Below, one piece after another: positions 46,478 through 54,034 of a DNA stretch of 64,000 bases. Both the position numbers and the translations under genes were made by a program. The notes under the pieces were generated by a model. That model did no database searches. It was not told where the DNA came from and was given only the letters and a program-made list of their open reading frames with translations. Where the stretch lies: assembly GCA_039105265.1 (NCBI GenBank), contig JAPFFF010000001.1, forward strand, positions 3,038,001-3,102,000. Direction: 5' to 3'. Numbering within the stretch: the first letter of the stretch is position 1; each line of letters begins with the position of its first letter. The DNA is from Tritrichomonas musculus (taxonomy: Eukaryota > Parabasalia > Tritrichomonadida > Tritrichomonadidae).

Positions 46478-46560
46478 CAAAAAAGTAAGAATTTCTGCCC
46501 CCTCAAAAAGTGGATAAGGCAAGGTTAACGGCTTCTTCAGCTCATCACTTCATTTCGATT
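46478..46560 (+). promoter_or_regulatory. Promoter module upstream of 46570 gene
   Basis: AAAAAAGTAAGAATTTCTGCC, CTCAAAAAGTGG and then CTCATCACTTCATTTCG before the ATG at 46570. Same arrangement as at 36.6 kb. Confidence 0.55.
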
Positions 46561-46569
46561 TCAAACACG

Positions 46570-46833
46570 ATGTCAACCTGGAGAACAGAAGCCGCAGTTG
46601 ATGGATTCGATAAAACATACGCATCTTACATCGATTTACGAAACGCTATACTCGCAGATAACGACGCATACGAAAATCAAATTAACATCTATACAGCGAT
46701 TCAAAATCCTACAGACGAACAAAGCTACGAACTATTCAATCTTGTACAGCGCTACGATGAAAATTTAATATACATACAGAATCTCAACGACGATATTCGT
46801 GAGATGAATCAATATTTAATACAGCATGAATAA
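46570..46833 (+). CDS. Small helical protein (87 aa)
   Basis: 87 residues from ATG 46570 (MSTWRTEAAVDGFDKTYASY). Tyrosine- and asparagine-rich, helical (LVQRYDENLIYIQNLNDDI). Codon use is slightly less A-rich than the neighbours (ACGC, GACG words). Last gene of element B before the repeats that precede element C. Function unknown. Confidence 0.52.
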   Translation: MSTWRTEAAVDGFDKTYASYIDLRNAILADNDAYENQINIYTAIQNPTDEQSYELFNLVQRYDENLIYIQNLNDDIREMNQYLIQHE

Positions 46834-46893
46834 ACATTTAATATTTTAAATACTTCTTTTTAATTTTTTTCTTTTAGTCTTTTAATTTTTTGA

Positions 46894-47000
46894 GAAGAGG
46901 CTCAGAACTTCGATTATCAATTTGAGAGGAAGCTCAGAACTTCGATTATCACATTCAGAGGAAGCTCAGAACTTCGATTATCACATTCAGAGGAAGCTCA
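46894..47000 (+). repeat. Tandem repeat of about 32 bp ending at the left end of element C
   Basis: Three full units plus a part of GAGGAAGCTCAGAACTTCG followed by ATTATCACATTCA. The array stops exactly where the AGTAGTATATACGAG sequence begins. Non-coding. Confidence 0.75.
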
Positions 47001-47322
47001 AGTAGTATATACGAGTCGGTTTCCGCTGGGGCTGGCACCCCAAGCGTCAACACGAACTCGTCATAAAAGAAAAAGAAAAGAAAAGAAAAAGAAAAAAAGA
47101 AAAAAGAAAAGAAAAGAAAAAAATATTCTTGTTCTCACTACTGCTCCCCATCAAAGAAACGGCACAGGGGCCCCACCCCTAATTCCCACCCACCCACCTC
47201 AACGCCTACCATCAATGAAACGGCACAGGTACTCCACCCCACAACCGCCCATCTATGAAACGGCACAGGTACCAGCCCCGAGAATCTCGTACCTACTACA
47301 ACAAAAATTAAAATAAAAGAAG
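47001..47322. other. Probable terminal region of element C, GC-rich with iterated words
   Basis: No gene. Begins AGTAGTATATACGAGTCGG, then a GC-rich hairpin around 47024-47053 (CGCTGGGG ... CCCCAAGCG), an A/G-only run (47078-47123) and three spaced copies of ATCAATGAAACGGCACAGG at 47150, 47211 and 47251, separated by cytosine-rich spacers. The composition is unlike anything else in the window. Confidence 0.55.
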
Positions 47323-47622
47323 TTAGATTTTACTAAGTAGTTCTTCTATATGAGGTAGTTCAGCATTAGTTTGAACACCTACATCCCAAAGGTCTTCAGT
47401 TTGAACACCTATCTCTTTATATTCATAGGGAATAAAATGACACTCTGTCACTATAAACATTTCTTCTTCTTCTTCTTGATGTTCCTTATAGTTTTTATAC
47501 AAGCCCACTCGCTTTTTTTTCTTTGGGAACTTGGTAATGTTTCTTTCTTTGTCATCAAGAGGATAATGACGAGGTTCATTATTATCAATTCTATCAACAA
47601 TGATTTTCCCCCACTTGTTCAT
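47323..47622 (-). CDS. Small protein with two GVQT motifs (99 aa)
   Basis: 99 residues from ATG 47622, after the initiator TTTCATTTTTATTTTCG. Starts MNKWGKIIVDRIDNNEPRHY, resembling the N-terminus of the 14154 protein in element B. The C-terminal part has two similar motifs, IGVQTEDL and VGVQTNAE, 12 residues apart. These look like dynein light chain (LC8)-type binding motifs; other proteins of C have similar ones. Function unknown. Confidence 0.6.
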   Translation of the reverse strand: MNKWGKIIVDRIDNNEPRHYPLDDKERNITKFPKKKKRVGLYKNYKEHQEEEEEMFIVTECHFIPYEYKEIGVQTEDLWDVGVQTNAELPHIEELLSKI

Positions 47623-47663
47623 ACGAAAATAAAAATGAAATGAATCATTTAAAAAGTGAGTAA

Positions 47664-47999
47664 ATGTCATTTGTGCCACTCAAAGGCTTTACTAACGACT
47701 ATGAGATACTGAATAGGTACCCCTTTACTATAAGACGTAAGAGTAATCATTTTATATGCAAAGATGCAAAACATATAAAGGGGTATATACGAGTATGTCT
47801 AAATGGCAACTACTACTTGAAACATGTACTTATAGCAAGACAGTTCATACCTAATGATGACCCACAACATAAAATAGAGGTAGACCATATCAATAGGAAT
47901 AGGGCTGACTACCATCTAAGCAACTTAAGATGGATAACCCCAACTGATAGTAACTATAACAGGGATATGCCCAAAATTATAAATGCGAGGGCAGATTAG
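47664..47999 (+). CDS. HNH homing-type endonuclease
   Basis: 111 residues. Residues about 53-95 match the HNH_3 type: KHVLIARQFIPNDDPQHKIE, VDHINRNRADYHLSNLRW, WITPTDSNY. The key His-Asn-His arrangement is H54, D74-H75-N77 and N86/NLRW. The N-terminal 50 residues are a small DNA-binding-like module found with such nucleases in phages. Located at the element edge, divergent from the 47323 gene. It could cut host or competing element DNA, or be a passenger nuclease; not shown. Confidence 0.78.
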   Translation: MSFVPLKGFTNDYEILNRYPFTIRRKSNHFICKDAKHIKGYIRVCLNGNYYLKHVLIARQFIPNDDPQHKIEVDHINRNRADYHLSNLRWITPTDSNYNRDMPKIINARAD

Positions 48000-48240
48000 A
48001 TATTTGGTACTCTAAGAACTCAAAGGCAAAATGTTCTATTTGGTCGATAAATTCCAAATCACCATCTTTCATCATTACACCAAGAAATTCAGGTTCGAAA
48101 TACTCAGCAGCTAACTCTTTTATCTTATTAATTAAAATATTACATACTCCCTCATTAGTCTCACATCTATAATCATAGAGGTAAGATACTATTTTATAGA
48201 GGATATATATACGCTCTTTTATGGTCATGAAATAAGCCAT
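47977..48240 (-). CDS. Small helical protein (87 aa)
   Basis: 87 residues, helical and aromatic-rich (RIYILYKIVSYLYDYRCET, FAFEFLEYQISNL). Its end overlaps the HNH gene end by 23 bases convergently. Leader TTTCATTTTTTTTATTTC. Function unknown. Confidence 0.5.
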   Translation of the reverse strand: MAYFMTIKERIYILYKIVSYLYDYRCETNEGVCNILINKIKELAAEYFEPEFLGVMMKDGDLEFIDQIEHFAFEFLEYQISNLPSHL

Positions 48241-48306
48241 TTATACAGAAATAAAAAAAATGAAATAAACAACATCTTCTTCTTCTTTCTTTTATTTGAT
48301 TTTTAA

Positions 48307-49878
48307 ATGACAAGTGATGTAGGTACACAAACAAAACCTAACAATAAAATACAACTATTACAAGGTACTATTAAATTTCGACCTAAACTAGTTGATAGAG
48401 ATGTTGCAAGATTAACAAGAGGTTTGGGTCAAACTATATGGAAGTTCTCTAATAATCAAATAAATCTACAAAAATTATATGAGACATATTTAAATACTAG
48501 TATAGCTTTTAAAGACGTACTTGAATTTGCTAATAGACTCAAGAGAGAGAGACCAAAAGCAAAATTTTCAGGTTGTGTGTTTGCGATTAAGAAAAATCAA
48601 GATGATAAAGATGAACATGGGCATTACATAACAGTATTAAAGCCATATCAATATACTCTCCAAGAATCAGATCAAGGTATATTAACAGAGATAAAATTAC
48701 ATTATGATATTATCAACATAAGGATATCTCGAATGAAGACTGAGGAGGAAAAACAAGCAGCTAGAGAACTGAGAGAGCAGATGAAAGAAAGAACATTGAA
48801 AAGTGATAAGAAAGAATATAAAACTAGAGGTATTCAAACAGATGATATACCAGAATTGGCTCCATTACCCAGACCTCCAACTTTAAATCGAAATGATTAT
48901 CATCTTAACCTTAGGAAAATCGGTAGGAACCGACCCACAAATGTTGAGCCACCAACAAGGGACCAAAATCAAAACAGAATTCAACTTTTACTTCAAAGTA
49001 GTACAAATTTAGACGAGGATGATAGACCTAAGAAAAAATCAAAACAACCTAAGACAAAATCAAAACGACCTCGTTCACCTTCACCTCCGCCTCCTCCTCC
49101 TTCTCATTCACCTCCACCTCCACCACCTCCTCCTCCTTCATCACCCCCTCCACAGTTTCCATCATCACATACCTCTCGAGGTACTAGTCCTCCTCCAAGA
49201 GAACCCCGTATGACACCACAGAAGACAGGAGAGTTTACAGTAGACCAAAGACGTCATAAAATTCATGATTGGAGGAGTTTAGTCAATGATGAAAATATAG
49301 AAGAAGATGTTATTGATGACTACTTGAAACTTCTATATAACAAAGGAAAGAGATTGAATAAACAACCTGGTCAAAATGAAGCAGAGTTTGATAAAAAGAA
49401 AATATTGGTTGTACCTACTGCATTTTATACCCTCCTTTCTATGGCATATGAGACTAATGATATGGAAAAAATACATGAACTGATGAAAAGTCCTATCTCA
49501 GGTAAACAGTCATTTACACATTTCGATAAAGTATTTGTCCCCATTTGCTCAGATGGAGAACATTGGGTTTTATGTATTGTTCGATATCCAAAGAAAATAA
49601 TCGAATGCTATGACTCTGAGAATAAGTCAATGGCACCAGAGGTAAAGACACTTAATAAGTGGATCAATATTTCAGGAACAGGTAAGTTAAAAGCAAAATA
49701 TTATGATGTACCTAGTCAAAGGAATAACAAGGATTGTGGAGTGTTTCTAATGGAATCTTGTCGTACCTTTTTGCATGAAGGAAATGGTAAGTTTAAACAA
49801 CGCAATATACCAGATATTAGAAAGAGAATACTTCGAGAACTTCAAAACAATGAATTAGAAACAGGTGTTGTATATTAA
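48307..49878 (+). CDS. Ulp1/adenain-like cysteine protease with proline-rich linker
   Basis: 523 residues. The C-terminal 200 residues are a C48/C5-type protease: GEHWVLCIV (His about 418), IIECYDSE (Asp), YDVPSQRNNKDCGVFL (Gln and Cys about 477). This is the virion maturation protease of Polintons. N-terminal 180 residues form a separate domain with two GxQT motifs (DVGTQTKPN and RGIQTDDIPE). Between them is a basic then polyproline region (about 235-305). The integrase and capsid genes follow in the same direction, so it heads the main C operon-like array. Confidence 0.85.
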   Translation: MTSDVGTQTKPNNKIQLLQGTIKFRPKLVDRDVARLTRGLGQTIWKFSNNQINLQKLYETYLNTSIAFKDVLEFANRLKRERPKAKFSGCVFAIKKNQDDKDEHGHYITVLKPYQYTLQESDQGILTEIKLHYDIINIRISRMKTEEEKQAARELREQMKERTLKSDKKEYKTRGIQTDDIPELAPLPRPPTLNRNDYHLNLRKIGRNRPTNVEPPTRDQNQNRIQLLLQSSTNLDEDDRPKKKSKQPKTKSKRPRSPSPPPPPPSHSPPPPPPPPPSSPPPQFPSSHTSRGTSPPPREPRMTPQKTGEFTVDQRRHKIHDWRSLVNDENIEEDVIDDYLKLLYNKGKRLNKQPGQNEAEFDKKKILVVPTAFYTLLSMAYETNDMEKIHELMKSPISGKQSFTHFDKVFVPICSDGEHWVLCIVRYPKKIIECYDSENKSMAPEVKTLNKWINISGTGKLKAKYYDVPSQRNNKDCGVFLMESCRTFLHEGNGKFKQRNIPDIRKRILRELQNNELETGVVY

Positions 49879-49902
49879 TAAAGACTTTTTATTCAACTCG
49901 AA

Positions 49903-50907
49903 ATGGAATTACCACCAAGTGTTAACACTTTATATCCTAATCGAGATAATATAGTTAATGATGGTAATACACCTCTTCCAATCGAAACAGCCTACTTCCT
50001 TGAGGATGCTCAACATGATAAAGCTAAGTTTAATAGGTATTGGTTTAATTTCCCACCAGAATGGTCAACTGCAAACAAAGGGGAATCTATTGTTGGTGTT
50101 CGTTCAGCGCATATCATTAAGAGAAGACGCAAATTAGAATTTAATGTGACTATATTTAAAGTTCAAAAATCCTACTTTGTTTTACATGGAGGAAATATAA
50201 ACGACCCTATTTTAACTCAAGAACTACTTGATAAATTCTACCAGGACCAACTCAAAGTAGAATATGAAAAAGAGCCTACTTGGAAATGGATAGCAAATTT
50301 TGATGTTATTGATTGGGTGTCAGAGGAAGGGGACTTAAGAGGGTTCTTTGATGCTGTCAACACCGCGATGAAATCTTGGATAGCTATGCATGGAGAATAT
50401 GGACATGCATTTTCCCAAAATGATTCATTAATTGCATATCGAGATATACAAACAGATGGATATTATGATAAAGATGGTTTTCATGAAATTATATATACTA
50501 AAAAGAATGATAATATAGAGGAAGATTCAAGCCAATTTATCAATTTTTTCCAAATTGGTGATTGGAATGAGGACTTTGCAGATGTGTTTAATATAGGCAC
50601 AGGAGCTTATCAAAATAACCCTAAGAAGTATTCAACTTTAAGTAAGAGGTTGGTATTTGATAATGTATGGGACAGACATCCATGTAAAATATATTCATCT
50701 ATTGGTGAACAAGCATTACATAACTATATTGGAGATAGTGATGTTGAATATAGTCCTATTAAGTACTTCAAGTTAAACTCAATGGACCAAAGGTTTTGGA
50801 TAGACTTCTATAGTGATGCACATTATAATTGTCCAACCAAACTACCTCCTAAAGATTCATTTGTTATCGAAATGCAATTCCTTCAATACGATAAGATGTT
50901 TATTTAA
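49903..50907 (+). CDS. Penton-like minor capsid protein
   Basis: 334 residues, predicted beta-rich. It lies between the protease and the integrase, a usual slot for the single-jelly-roll penton (minor capsid) protein of Polintons. The end region (KIYSSIGEQALHNYIG ... FVIEMQFLQYD) resembles the partial protein at the right edge (AIYSNIGEQQYTPSVIG ... LFITIKIKPSN), suggesting two paralogues. Penton assignment is by position and this resemblance only. Confidence 0.65.
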   Translation: MELPPSVNTLYPNRDNIVNDGNTPLPIETAYFLEDAQHDKAKFNRYWFNFPPEWSTANKGESIVGVRSAHIIKRRRKLEFNVTIFKVQKSYFVLHGGNINDPILTQELLDKFYQDQLKVEYEKEPTWKWIANFDVIDWVSEEGDLRGFFDAVNTAMKSWIAMHGEYGHAFSQNDSLIAYRDIQTDGYYDKDGFHEIIYTKKNDNIEEDSSQFINFFQIGDWNEDFADVFNIGTGAYQNNPKKYSTLSKRLVFDNVWDRHPCKIYSSIGEQALHNYIGDSDVEYSPIKYFKLNSMDQRFWIDFYSDAHYNCPTKLPPKDSFVIEMQFLQYDKMFI

Positions 50908-50913
50908 AAATAA

Positions 50914-52068
50914 ATGAGTAAAGAAGAACCAAGCCCATATGAAAAATTATACAACAAAGCTAAATGGAAGACCTTGGACAAATACCTTAGCATGGCAAAA
51001 CAAGAGAATCTAAATGAAGAAGAAGCAAAGAAATACTTTGATGAAAGAGTAGTACATGATAAGAGAGTACCTAAAGCACAATTTATACCTATTGTATCCA
51101 AACATCCTCATGGTTATCAAATGGATACCTTCATTAATAATAAAGAGGCAGGTGGGTTGAATTATCTAATGTTCATCAATATCAACACCAGAAAAGCATA
51201 TGCATATCCTATGAATGGTAAAGGAGCAAGAGAAGTATTAACAGCACTTCATAAATTTGTTAATGATGTACCTCATGTATATTCGATAACAAGTGATGAG
51301 GATGCAGCATATTTATCATCAACAGTCTTAGACTTCATGAGAGAGAAGAACATAAAATACCGAACAACAACTGAGAATAACCATAATGTACTTGGCATTA
51401 TTAATAGGTTTATGAGAACCATAAGAGATGCTATTGGTGAAAATAGGTTTATTCAACCAAAGGAGATGCATGATTTGGTCAACATATATAACAACTCTCC
51501 TCATAGGTCTTTAGATAATAAAGCACCTAATGATATTACTCCAGAGGATGAAATAAAGTACATACAAAAGAATGCACGCATTAATCCATACCATTTTAAT
51601 CCAGGTGAGAAGGTCAGGTTAGTACTCGAAAAAGAACCATTTGGTAAAAGAAGAAGTAATTTGTCCAATGAGTCTTATATAGTTGACTCACAAAAAGGTA
51701 ACCAGTTTGTGGTCAAGTCCAAAGATGGTTCAACTAGTTCATTCCCTGGATATAGGTTGTTAAGGACAAGAGACAAAAGGATTAAAGTAGCTGAAAGACT
51801 AAATGAAGGTAAAGAAGGTATTATTGAAAAAATATATAACTTTGATGAAGATACTGGTAAGTATGATTTAAAATGGGAAGGAGTCGAAGGTGATGATGCC
51901 TTTGCTAGACAAACTATTAGAGATGTAAGGAGAGGTAATCCATTAGTACTTGGTACAGCAGAAAGACAATATTGGTTGGAACAAAAGAAAAATTATGAAC
52001 GACAAATTAAAGCAGGTCAAAAGGTTGAGGGCAAACCAATACCAGATAAAATTATGAAATACATTTAA
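50914..52068 (+). CDS. Retroviral-type (RVE) integrase with chromodomain-like end, element C
   Basis: 384 residues. The RNase H-like core shows HGYQMDTFIN (Asp about 69), SITSDEDAAYL (Asp about 127), VLGIINRFMRTIRDAIG and IYNNSPHRSLDNKAP, all landmarks of Polinton/retroviral integrases. A F.KRRS tail module follows and residues about 290-335 (GIIEKIYNFDEDTGKYDLKW) resemble a chromodomain, often found in Maverick integrases and expected to steer insertion to certain chromatin. Start is 6 bases after the penton-like gene. Confidence 0.87.
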   Translation: MSKEEPSPYEKLYNKAKWKTLDKYLSMAKQENLNEEEAKKYFDERVVHDKRVPKAQFIPIVSKHPHGYQMDTFINNKEAGGLNYLMFININTRKAYAYPMNGKGAREVLTALHKFVNDVPHVYSITSDEDAAYLSSTVLDFMREKNIKYRTTTENNHNVLGIINRFMRTIRDAIGENRFIQPKEMHDLVNIYNNSPHRSLDNKAPNDITPEDEIKYIQKNARINPYHFNPGEKVRLVLEKEPFGKRRSNLSNESYIVDSQKGNQFVVKSKDGSTSSFPGYRLLRTRDKRIKVAERLNEGKEGIIEKIYNFDEDTGKYDLKWEGVEGDDAFARQTIRDVRRGNPLVLGTAERQYWLEQKKNYERQIKAGQKVEGKPIPDKIMKYI

Positions 52069-52078
52069 AAATTTGTAA

Positions 52079-52945
52079 ATGGATGAACCCCCAAGTGCAG
52101 AACTAATAAATAAAGTAGAAACATTGATTAAAGAAACCTTACGGAAGAACATGAAAGAGATAGATGGTGCTTTGATTAAACCATTATCACCTGATTATCC
52201 TTTTAGCACAAATGGTATATACTTTTTAATTGGTAAACCAGGTGCTGGTAAAAGTTTTTGGATATGGAGACATATTATGATAACAGAGAGGTTGTTTAAA
52301 CATCCATACTACCAAAAGATAATATTTTGCTCAAGCTCTGGTAAAATGGATAAAACAGCTGAAACACTTAATAAACAGATACAATCAAGAATCGATTATG
52401 TAAAGGAAAGAGAATTAATGAGTTATCTTAAAAGACATCTTCGAAGAAAGATAAAGTATTATGCTATTGTCAAATATGTATTATCTCGAATGAAAGAGAC
52501 CAATGACGAAATGAGGAGGCTCATTGAGAAGCATCATTTAAATGAGCTCAATGATAAAATAATATATATAGCCAATAAGTTAGTCAAGTATGAAACATCA
52601 TCATATCCATATAACACATTATTGATACTAGATGATTGTGCAGGTAGTGATTTATTAAAGAATGGTAATAGTGAATTTATCAAGTTGTTAACCAAGACAA
52701 GACACTATAATTTAACATGTATCATGGCTATCCAAACTATTCGATTTGTTCATATGAATGCTAAAAGGTTAGCAACAGATATCATATGTTATACAGGATA
52801 TAGTGAGGAAGATTTTACTAGCTTGTTGCAACAAACAAATAACTCATTAAATACTAAGCAGACAGTAGCTGAATACCTACAACATAAAGAACCACATGAA
52901 AAATTCGTAATGAATATTTCTGCTAATAAGTACTATTTCGAATAA
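52079..52945 (+). CDS. A32-like genome-packaging ATPase (element C)
   Basis: 288 residues. Walker A IGKPGAGKSF at about 51-60, Walker B NTLLILDDCAGSD near 180, sensor-like TKTRHYNLTCIMAIQT. Member of the same packaging ATPase family as the two PLV-like ones but distant (different Walker A and no RRCRH block). It starts 10 bases after the integrase stop. Confidence 0.88.
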   Translation: MDEPPSAELINKVETLIKETLRKNMKEIDGALIKPLSPDYPFSTNGIYFLIGKPGAGKSFWIWRHIMITERLFKHPYYQKIIFCSSSGKMDKTAETLNKQIQSRIDYVKERELMSYLKRHLRRKIKYYAIVKYVLSRMKETNDEMRRLIEKHHLNELNDKIIYIANKLVKYETSSYPYNTLLILDDCAGSDLLKNGNSEFIKLLTKTRHYNLTCIMAIQTIRFVHMNAKRLATDIICYTGYSEEDFTSLLQQTNNSLNTKQTVAEYLQHKEPHEKFVMNISANKYYFE

Positions 52946-52962
52946 TTTTTTATTTTTTAAAA

Positions 52963-53418
52963 ATGGGAATTGAACGTCATTCAGTAGAAGATTATTGGAA
53001 GCCAAATTATTCCAAAAAGCAACAATTTTCTCCATGGCAAGAGATAATAAAAGGAGGAGTAGGACTAGGTGGTAAATTATTAATGGGAGCTGCAGATAGT
53101 TTTTCGGGAGGTCTTGCAAGTAAACTATTAGATGCTTCAGCAGGTGGATTAACCAAGCATGCTGGTGTTATTGGTTCAGTTGCGAGAGGTCTTGGTGAAA
53201 GCTTCTTGAGCGATAGTACAAGAAATAAAATAGCAAATATAGCTGACACAGCATTAAAATATGTCCCAGAAGGAAAAGTGAAAACTGCCTTATCATCAAT
53301 TAATAAATCTGCAAAAGGTGATTCAGTTGGAGCACCTCTTGAAAAGCCAGCATTTTCGTCTAGATCATTACAAGAGAGTGACTTTACTACCAACAATCGG
53401 GCGAGAACCTACATCTAA
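52963..53418 (+). CDS. Glycine-rich minor capsid protein (pVI-like)
   Basis: 151 residues, glycine/alanine-rich with repeated amphipathic helices (GGVGLGGKLLMGAADSFSGG, ASAGGLTKHAGVIGSVARG). Position between ATPase and MCP and composition match the minor capsid protein/pVI analogue of Polintons. No sequence similarity to the MAFGS peptides of A and B can be shown by eye. Confidence 0.65.
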   Translation: MGIERHSVEDYWKPNYSKKQQFSPWQEIIKGGVGLGGKLLMGAADSFSGGLASKLLDASAGGLTKHAGVIGSVARGLGESFLSDSTRNKIANIADTALKYVPEGKVKTALSSINKSAKGDSVGAPLEKPAFSSRSLQESDFTTNNRARTYI

Positions 53419-53465
53419 TGAAAACTCAAAAAAACTAAATTTTTGGACTTTTTTGTTTATTTTAA

Positions 53466-54017
53466 ATGTCAAAACATCTAACAGGTTCTAAGAGACTTGC
53501 AGTTATTCATAAATGGTTGAATGGAAGGGATGACCCAGATTGGGAAGTTTTACCTACAAAAACCAAAGACAAGTATATTGTAAAACAGCGAAAAACTCCA
53601 ATAACTCGAGAATATCAAGAAAACTCAGAAAGTGAAAATAACGAAGAAACTCAAGAAAACTCAGACAGTGAAGAACATGAGGAACTTGAAGAAAAGCCAA
53701 GAAAGCCAATAAGTTCGAAAGCTGCACGAAAACCTACAAAACCTCGAAAAACTCAACAAAGCCAAGTTTATGACCCTACTGTGAATGAGGAAATACTAAA
53801 ACAGCTAAAATCACTAGGTGAAGAAATGAAGATAAGTCGAGAGAAGAAAGAACAGAGACGTATGATAAAGGAGGTTGTTGATAAAAGGATGAGTAAACCA
53901 AGACAACAGTATGTTCCTGAAGAACCGCCACAACAATATGAAGAAGAACAACAACCTCAATATATACCTATGAGACCTATTGGTAGGAGAAATCGCATCT
54001 TTGAAGATATGATGTAA
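53466..54017 (+). CDS. Charged linker protein, possibly capsid-associated (183 aa)
   Basis: 183 residues. A short N-terminal domain (KRLAVIHKWLNGRDDPDWEVL), a disordered Glu/Ser/Pro/Lys middle (SESENNEETQENSDSEEHEE), a coiled coil and a tyrosine/glutamine-rich tail ending RRNRIFEDMM. Positioned directly before the MCP gene, 17 bases away. Perhaps a core or scaffold protein; unknown. Confidence 0.6.
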   Translation: MSKHLTGSKRLAVIHKWLNGRDDPDWEVLPTKTKDKYIVKQRKTPITREYQENSESENNEETQENSDSEEHEELEEKPRKPISSKAARKPTKPRKTQQSQVYDPTVNEEILKQLKSLGEEMKISREKKEQRRMIKEVVDKRMSKPRQQYVPEEPPQQYEEEQQPQYIPMRPIGRRNRIFEDMM

Positions 54018-54034
54018 ATTTTTTTCCATCTAAA

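Larger units (their letters stand above)
11900..46900 (+). mobile_element. Element B: PLV-like integrated virus
   Basis: Virus-like element of the PLV/Tlr type with packaging ATPase, two MCP copies in tandem, virion peptides, fibre genes, SF3 helicase, AEP primase-helicase and a retroviral-type (RVE) integrase. It has no DNA polymerase B. The element appears broken in two genes (one MCP copy and one fibre gene), about four breaks in total; the remaining genes are open, suggesting a fairly recent origin. It has two copies of a small DNA transposon inserted. At about 35 kb it is large for a PLV and could be two elements merged, since virion-peptide genes recur at 15.8 and 41.5 kb and helicase genes at 33.7 and 38.8 kb. 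Ends are approximate. Confidence 0.65.

Noticed and set aside
47371-47643. Plus-strand frame opposite the 47323 gene
   Set aside because: Phe/Leu-rich shadow of the Glu/Lys-rich minus-strand gene, which has a good initiator and motif support.
42019-52068. Retrovirus or LTR retrotransposon from the integrase genes
   Set aside because: No reverse transcriptase, gag or LTR was seen; the integrases sit in capsid/ATPase gene blocks typical of PLV and Polinton elements.
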